NCBI GenBank assembly: GCA_015680685.1
Contig: MNCI01036469.1
Span: forward strand, 903,672-953,604
DNA: 49,933 nt
Direction: 5' to 3'
Origin: Gnetum montanum
Taxonomy: Eukaryota > Streptophyta > Gnetopsida > Gnetales > Gnetaceae
In this document: positions 44,501 through 49,933 of the stretch, one piece after another
Numbering within the stretch: position 1 is the stretch's first letter
Layout of the letters: every line of letters starts with the position of its first letter
Notes under the pieces: model-generated
The model's input: only the letters and a program-made list of their open reading frames with translations
Databases searched by the model: none
Told to the model about the DNA's origin: nothing
Made by a program: the position numbers and the translations under genes

Positions 44501-47360
44501 AGCGAAATAAAACAGCATATACAGCTTCCTCCATGTTCCCATGTCACTAAACTCCTAAAGTAGGTAAAATCTGTTACGCGGGCCTTCCATCTTCCATTGT
44601 TACAAAACAGGGTCAATCTTTTGAATCCGGTACTGTTATTCACTAAGTTATAATGAAATAAAGACATGTATATTACAAACCAAAATTTTGGATCTAATAG
44701 TGGAAACACTTAAAATCTCATTTTGTCTTTGCAAATAGTTTCTTTGGCAGGCTTTCCAAGGCTGTTGTCTTTAGCAAATATTTTACAACCAAAAACACTT
44801 CAAAACCATTGATCTTTGCTAATATCATCATGATTTTATAACCAAAAACTCTGCTTGCTATGATACCATGTCAAATAAACCCTCTCGGCTACGATACAAT
44901 GTCACATTTCAAACCAAGAGAAATACCGGTAGAACAACAAATATCAAACAGGACAACCATAAATCATAAATGACGCCCTTGAGAAACTCGTTTAAGGACA
45001 AATGGATCATGCCATTGCAATTTCTGACACCAAACAAAACCTATAACAAAATGCAGAAAATTGATACACATAAATTACCCAGATAAACTTTAGTTTCAAG
45101 TATCATGATCGTAAATAACACTTTATAAAAAATAAAGTGATCATATTAGCGAAATAAAACAGCATATACATCTTCCTCCATGTTCCCATGTCACTAAACT
45201 CCTAAAGCAGGTAAAATCTGTTACGCGGGCCTTCCATCTTCCATTGTCACAAAACAGGGTCAACCTTTTGAATCCGGTACTCTTATTCACTAAGTTATAA
45301 TGAAATAAAGACATGTATATTACAAACAAAAATTTTGGATCTAATAGTGGAAACACTTAAAATCTCATTTTGTCTTTGCAAATAGTTTCTTTGGCAGGCT
45401 TTCCAAGGGTGTTGTCTTTAGCAAATATTTTACAACCAAAAACACTTCAAAACCATTGATCTTTGCTAATATCATCATGATTTTATAACCAAAAACTCTG
45501 CTTGCTATGATACCATGTCAAATAAACCCTCTCGGCTACGATACAATGTCACATTTCAAACCAAGAGAAATACCGGTAGAACAACCAATATCAAACAGGA
45601 CAACCATAAATCATAAAGGACGCCCTTGAGAAACTCGTTTAAGGACAAATGGATCATGCCATTGCAATTTCTGACACCAAACAAAACCTATAACAAAATG
45701 CAGAAAATTGATACACATAAATTACCCAGATAAACTTTAGTTTCAAGTATCATGATCGTAAATAACACTTTATAAAAAATAAAGTGATCATATTAGCGAA
45801 ATAAAACAGCATATACATCTTCCTCCATGTTCCCATGTCACTAAACTCCTAAAGCAGGTAAAATCTGTTACGCGGGCCTTCCATCTTCCATTGTCACAAA
45901 ACAGGGTCAACCTTTTGAATCCGGTACTCTTATTCACTAAGTTATAATGAAATAAAGACATGTATATTACAAACAAAAATTTTGGATCTAATAGTGGAAA
46001 CACTTAAAATCTCATTTTGTCTTTGCAAATAGTTTCTTTGGCAGGCTTTCCAAGGGTGTTGTCTTTAGCAAATATTTTACAACCAAAAACACTTCAAAAC
46101 CATTGATCTTTGCTAATATCATCATGATTTTATAACCAAAAACTCTGCTTGCTATGATACCATGTCAAATAAACCCTCTCGGCTACGATACAATGTCACA
46201 TTTCAAACCAAGAGAAATACCGGTAGAACAACCAATATCAAACAGGACAACCATAAATCATAAAGGACGCCCTTGAGAAACTCGTTTAAGGACAAATGGA
46301 TCATGCCATTGCAATTTCTGACACCAAACAAAACCTATAACAAAATGCAGAAAATTGATACACATAAATTACCCAGATAAACTTTAGTTTCAAGTATCAT
46401 GATCGTAAATAACACTTTATAAAAAATAAAGTGATCATATTAGCGAAATAAAACAGCATATACATCTTCCTCCATGTTCCCATGTCACTAAACTCCTAAA
46501 GCAGGTAAAATCTGTTACGCGGGCCTTCCATCTTCCATTGTCACAAAACAGGGTCAACCTTTTGAATCCGGTACTCTTATTCACTAAGTTATAATGAAAT
46601 AAAGACATGTATATTACAAACAAAAATTTTGGATCTAATAGTGGAAACACTTAAAATCTCATTTTGTCTTTGCAAATAGTTTCTTTGGCAGGCTTTCCAA
46701 AAGGGTGTTGTCTTTAGCAAATATTTTACAACCAAAAACACTTCAAAACCATTGATCTTTGCTAATATCATCATGATTTTATAACCAAAAACTCTGCTTG
46801 CTATGATACCATGTCAAATAAACCCTCTCGGCTACGATACAATGTCACATTTCAAACCAAGAGAAATACACAACCAATATCAAACAGGACAACCATAAAT
46901 CATAAAGGACGCCCTTGAGAAACTCGTTTAAGGACAAATGGATCATGCCATTGCAATTTCTGACACCAAACAAAACCTATAACAAAATGCAGAAAATTGA
47001 TACACATAAATTACCCAGATAAACTTTAGTTTCAAGTATCATGATCGTATATAACACTTTATAAAAAATAAAGTGATCATATTAGCGAAATAAAACAGCA
47101 TATACATCTTCCTCCATGTTCCCATGTCACTAAACTCCTAAAGCAGGTAAAATCTGTTACCCGGGCCTTCCATCTTCCATTGTCACAAAACAGGGTCAAT
47201 CTTTTGAATCCGGTGCTCTTATTCACTAAGTTATAATGAAATAAAGACATGTATATTACAAACAAAAATTTTGGATCTAATAGTGGAAACACTTAAAATC
47301 TCATTTTGTCTTTGCAAATAGTTTCTTTGGCAGGCTTTCCAAGGGTGTTGTCTTTAGCAA
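41569..47360 (-). repeat. Nine-copy tandem array of the SDE2 3' end, 647-bp unit
   Basis: Units start near 41569, 42190, 42837, 43484, 44131, 44778, 45425, 46072 and 46719; most are exactly 647 bp, the first about 621 and the last about 642. Read on the minus strand, each unit holds the last 18 codons of SDE2 (LKTTPLESLPKKLFAKTK), its TGA and about 590 bp of 3' flank. The unit nearest the gene ends inside the true last exon. The copies differ by only a few substitutions and indels. The two outer units share states (TTACCCGGG, GTCAATC, GGTGCTC) that most inner units lack, so the inner units were amplified from an altered copy. Each unit includes a hairpin CACTTTAT-AAAAA-ATAAAGTG and no AATAAA on the gene strand. 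Unequal crossing-over is the likely mechanism. Confidence 0.95.
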
Positions 47361-49586
47361 AAATAATCTTGCAGCCCTCTCGGAGAGACTTCCACCACAT
47401 TTCAGACCACGTGCTTGCAATTCAATCTTCAGCCTTTCTAGACCTAAACTCTCCATCTCTGTAGCTGAGCTATAATTATCAATATTCAGCGTTTCTATAA
47501 TACTGCTCCCATTGCTATCACAGACACTCTCAATCTCTTGCTGGTGGACACTGGAAGTGGAATAACTGTTGTCTGCAACTTCTGATATGGTGCTTTCCTG
47601 AATCTGGTCAGGACTTTTTCCAGTGGTATGATCATCTCCAGAGTAACTATGAACTGTAGCATCTTGCTTTTCACTGGCTCTGGGAAAAATCATGAAAACA
47701 ATATTTTCATTTTCTCCTGAATAAACCACTGGACTTTTCTCTTTACCGAAAGCGGATGAAGTTTGCCTGTCTGCTACATTGTCTGAATTTGATGTATCAC
47801 TACTATCATCTTTCGATCCTTCTTGTTCAGAAACGGAATCCTCACTCGTCTTTTCCTCAACGGCCTTCTCTGCTGCCCCATTGTTAGTTTCATTCCCCAT
47901 TAAACCACTAACAATAAGACGAACTTTAGCTTCTACATCTTCAGCACCATCATCCGAATCCTCATCCAAATCCTCATCTTCACCAATTTCATCTTCATCC
48001 TCCTCAAGCATACTGTTACAAAAATGTAAAACTTTAATAAGACTGCTAATAAAAAAGTCAAAGAAGTTGGCAACCTTATATAACCACAACTAAGCTTCCC
48101 ACAAGCACAAAGAATATTTACAGGGAAATAAGAAAATAAACCGATGCTACATAAATCTTAAAAGTAAAATCAGACCAAAGCTTAAAAAAGTCTATTGACC
48201 AAGAACCAATGATGTTGGACGAAATGAGAAATGAATGGCCAGTTGAAAACAAAAAGAAAATGCTAAATAACAGCATCTAAATGGCAGACAACTTTATGCG
48301 TAAGTTCTGGAAGACATATTATGCTTTCACACTGAAAACCCAAATAAAGATCTACATAGGTTCGAAGCCTAACTTCGAAGTCACAAAATACTCAAAAAAA
48401 TATGGAACTCTCAAATTTAAGAAGAAAAAATTACCATCTCAAAGGCTAAATAATTTCTAAAATCCCTGTAACCCTACAATCAAAATGTGCCTAAATAACA
48501 AGGGACAACCTGCAGCACCCAAGTGCAAACCTGTAGTACCACTCAAACCACCATTCCTATGCTGGTAGACAGAAACACTAATCATAATCTCTCTTTCAAA
48601 ATCTCACAGGCAATCTAAATTTTAAGTCAATAAATCCTAAAACGAGAGAAAACAAAAAGTAAGGCATATCAGCTCCTAAAATTTGAGGCACAAAATCGCT
48701 CATTTCGCTGAAAGATCGCCCAAACAAAGAGAAACCCGAAATTTAATTTTTGGGGCAAAAGCGTCACAGCAAAAGACCCTTAAAAGAATCCATTTGGCGG
48801 GCAAAAATCTAGCATAATAACAGATTGTGCACCCTGTAATTCTATTTAAAAACAAAAAAGAAAATTCCATACCAAAATGAAAACTTACTCAACTTTCATC
48901 AAAACGAAGGCCTTCGAAAATACGAAAAAGACGACTTGAAACCCTAGCACATACCTTAACCTAGGTCTTTTACTAAGAGTCACATCCGATTCGTGGAGCA
49001 GACTCTTGCGTTTGCCATCTGCGTGCAGTTTCAAAGCAGCAGAAACGGCGTTGCGAACGTCATCCGTAGCCTTTTCGGTTTGGTCGCGGTAAATTTGCAC
49101 AGCGCGGGCACCTTCAGCAGAAATTTTGGATTTACCGTCTGCTTGCAAGTTCTTGGCCCGTTTTTTGATGTATTCCTCTGCAACTTGCTCAAGCTTTCGT
49201 TCCTCAGCGTCTGCGAGCCATTGTTGAAGCTTCTTTTCAGCGTTCACATGGCGGAGCCGTCGGCCACTCATATCGCGACAGGCGTCGAAGTTATTTGTCT
49301 TTTTCTGCCATCCTTTGGTGGCCGCGCCTCGCAGCAATGATCCAAACCCTCCCTTACCGGCCCTCAAACGCAGCAGAACATTAACGCTTGGAAATTCGCC
49401 TCCGGAAGCGCGCAGAACAGATTCATCGCACAGATTTGCAGTGCCTGTGACGAGGCGTTGAAGCGATGCAGGAATTTTGAGAACATCCGAGAGCCTGCTC
49501 TTGAGTTCCGCAGCCCTAATCTCCGGCGTGCCGATTTGCAGGCATCGGCTCTTGCCGTCCAAACCCTTGACGAACAGTTGATACAT
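47301..49586 (-). CDS. SDE2: SDE2-like protein, two exons (49586-48955, 48012-47301)
   Basis: The spliced product is 447 codons plus TGA (632 + 712 nt). The donor is AG|GTATGT (intron from 48954) and the acceptor TTTTTGTAACAG|T; the junction codon is AGT (Ser). The start is the ATG at 49586 (MYQLFVKGLDGKSR); the frame runs upstream only to a GTG. Segments: ubiquitin-like fold 1-77; KGGFGSLLRG from 78; the SDE2 core with TNNFDACRDMSGRRLRHVN (about 96-114); a charged helix EKKLQQWLADAEERKLEQV; an acidic run EEDEDEIGEDEDLDEDSDDG (from 212); a Ser-rich stretch; a C-terminal SAP motif LGLERLKIELQARGLK...LSERAARLFLL (about 400-430). In yeast and animals SDE2 is cut after its ubiquitin-like part by deubiquitinases; the C-terminal product works in pre-mRNA splicing and genome stability. 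The usual GG before K is AG here. Length matches the human protein (about 450). Nuclear action is inferred from the family. Confidence 0.93.
48013..48954 (-). other. SDE2 intron, 942 bp
   Basis: GTATGT...TTTTTGTAACAG, phase 2. T-rich on the coding strand as plant introns are. No other feature seen inside. Confidence 0.88.
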
Positions 49587-49671
49587 TTTGCTTTCTTTCG
49601 AATTCACACAGCGATTCTCCTCCCTCGTCCGTCACTCCGTCCGATGGGTAACGAGCAAATGCTTTATTTGC

Positions 49672-49681
49672 CATATATATC
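49672..49681 (-). promoter_or_regulatory. Candidate TATA box of SDE2
   Basis: On the minus strand, CGATATATATGG lies about 90 bp before the ATG, a usual plant distance given a start site around 49645 and a short 5' leader rich in GGA/GAC. It is the only TATA-like site close to the gene. Confidence 0.5.
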
Positions 49682-49699
49682 GGCAAAACCTCTCAGTTC

Positions 49700-49933
49700 A
49701 AGTTTTTGTTTTTTTCTTTTTTAACATTCAAAAATAAAAAGCATAAAATCGGTTCTTTGTTCACGCTTTCTTCTAACTTTTAAAAATCAAAAATCTGAAT
49801 CCAGTTGGTGAGTTAGCGTTACGATATAGGTTTTTTAAGTTTGAAATTTATCCAATATCTTAATACTGCCGATACTACTTTTTACTAGATGACGGTGTGA
49901 TATCTTGACATTACGAGTATGTGTGTTTCAATT
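49700..49933. other. AT-rich upstream flank of SDE2
   Basis: Runs of T and A, with no second gene visible. It may hold promoter elements I cannot identify. Confidence 0.4.

Noticed and set aside
41906-47292. A 71-codon minus-strand open frame repeated nine times (LLDPKFLFVIYMSLFHYNL...)
   Set aside because: It starts with GTG, not ATG, lies in the 3' flank of SDE2 just after the stop, and recurs only because the whole unit is duplicated.
47779-48093. Ser-rich plus-strand frame of 104 codons
   Set aside because: Antisense of the acidic Asp/Glu run of SDE2 exon 2.
48993-49340. 115-codon plus-strand frame opposite SDE2 exon 1
   Set aside because: It is the antisense shadow of the conserved SDE2 core; no start context or family match.

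Overview
This is eukaryotic nuclear DNA from a land plant. It is AT-rich and dominated by decayed Ty3/gypsy LTR retrotransposons, with one recognisable host gene at the far right. A large-genome seed plant, perhaps a gymnosperm, fits the density of old nested elements, but the sequence does not settle the species. There are no operons, CRISPR arrays or prokaryotic signals. Single Ns sit at 160, 2960, 11148 and 37434.

Layout. 1-212 is the 3' end of an Athila-like LTR. 615-2230 is a minus-strand Tat-like long LTR, followed by a very diverged tandem array (period near 185 bp) to about 5060. 5878-9222 is a stop-riddled plus-strand Tat-clade pol (RT, RNase H, second RNase H, integrase), followed by a purine tract and a plus-strand copy of the same long LTR (10260 to about 11648). 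11650-13769 plus 24064-24745 is a minus-strand Athila-like element (C): gag remnant, PBS and an LTR that is split by a complete Athila-like element A (13770-24063). A has a perfect 5-bp target duplication GTAGT, TGATGAG/CTCATCA-type termini and a tRNA-Asp-type PBS. 24746-28137 is AT-rich DNA with tRNA-derived SINE-like pieces and a second diverged array (period near 200 bp). 28138-36532 is element B, a sister of A that has lost its 3' LTR at a small fold-back sequence. 37242-38157 is a minus-strand solo LTR with target duplication GTAGC, lying inside a decayed exon-like reading frame. 38158-41568 is AT-rich intergenic DNA with coding-like scraps and small duplications.

47301-49586 (minus) is a two-exon plant SDE2 homologue, with an N-terminal ubiquitin-like fold, the KGGFGS processing motif, the SDE2 core, an acidic/Ser-rich region and a C-terminal SAP motif. 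Directly downstream, and partly inside the last exon, lie nine head-to-tail copies of a 647-bp unit (41569-47360). Each carries the last 18 codons, the stop codon and the 3' flank of SDE2, so the 3' end of a conserved gene has become a young tandem array.

The most unusual points are the SDE2 3'-end array; the A/B pair, which share three premature stops and carry complementary catalytic lesions; the LTRs of one family, which keep the same ends and TATA box but carry different palindrome sets just upstream of it; and single Ns that mark sequence missing relative to a paralogous copy.
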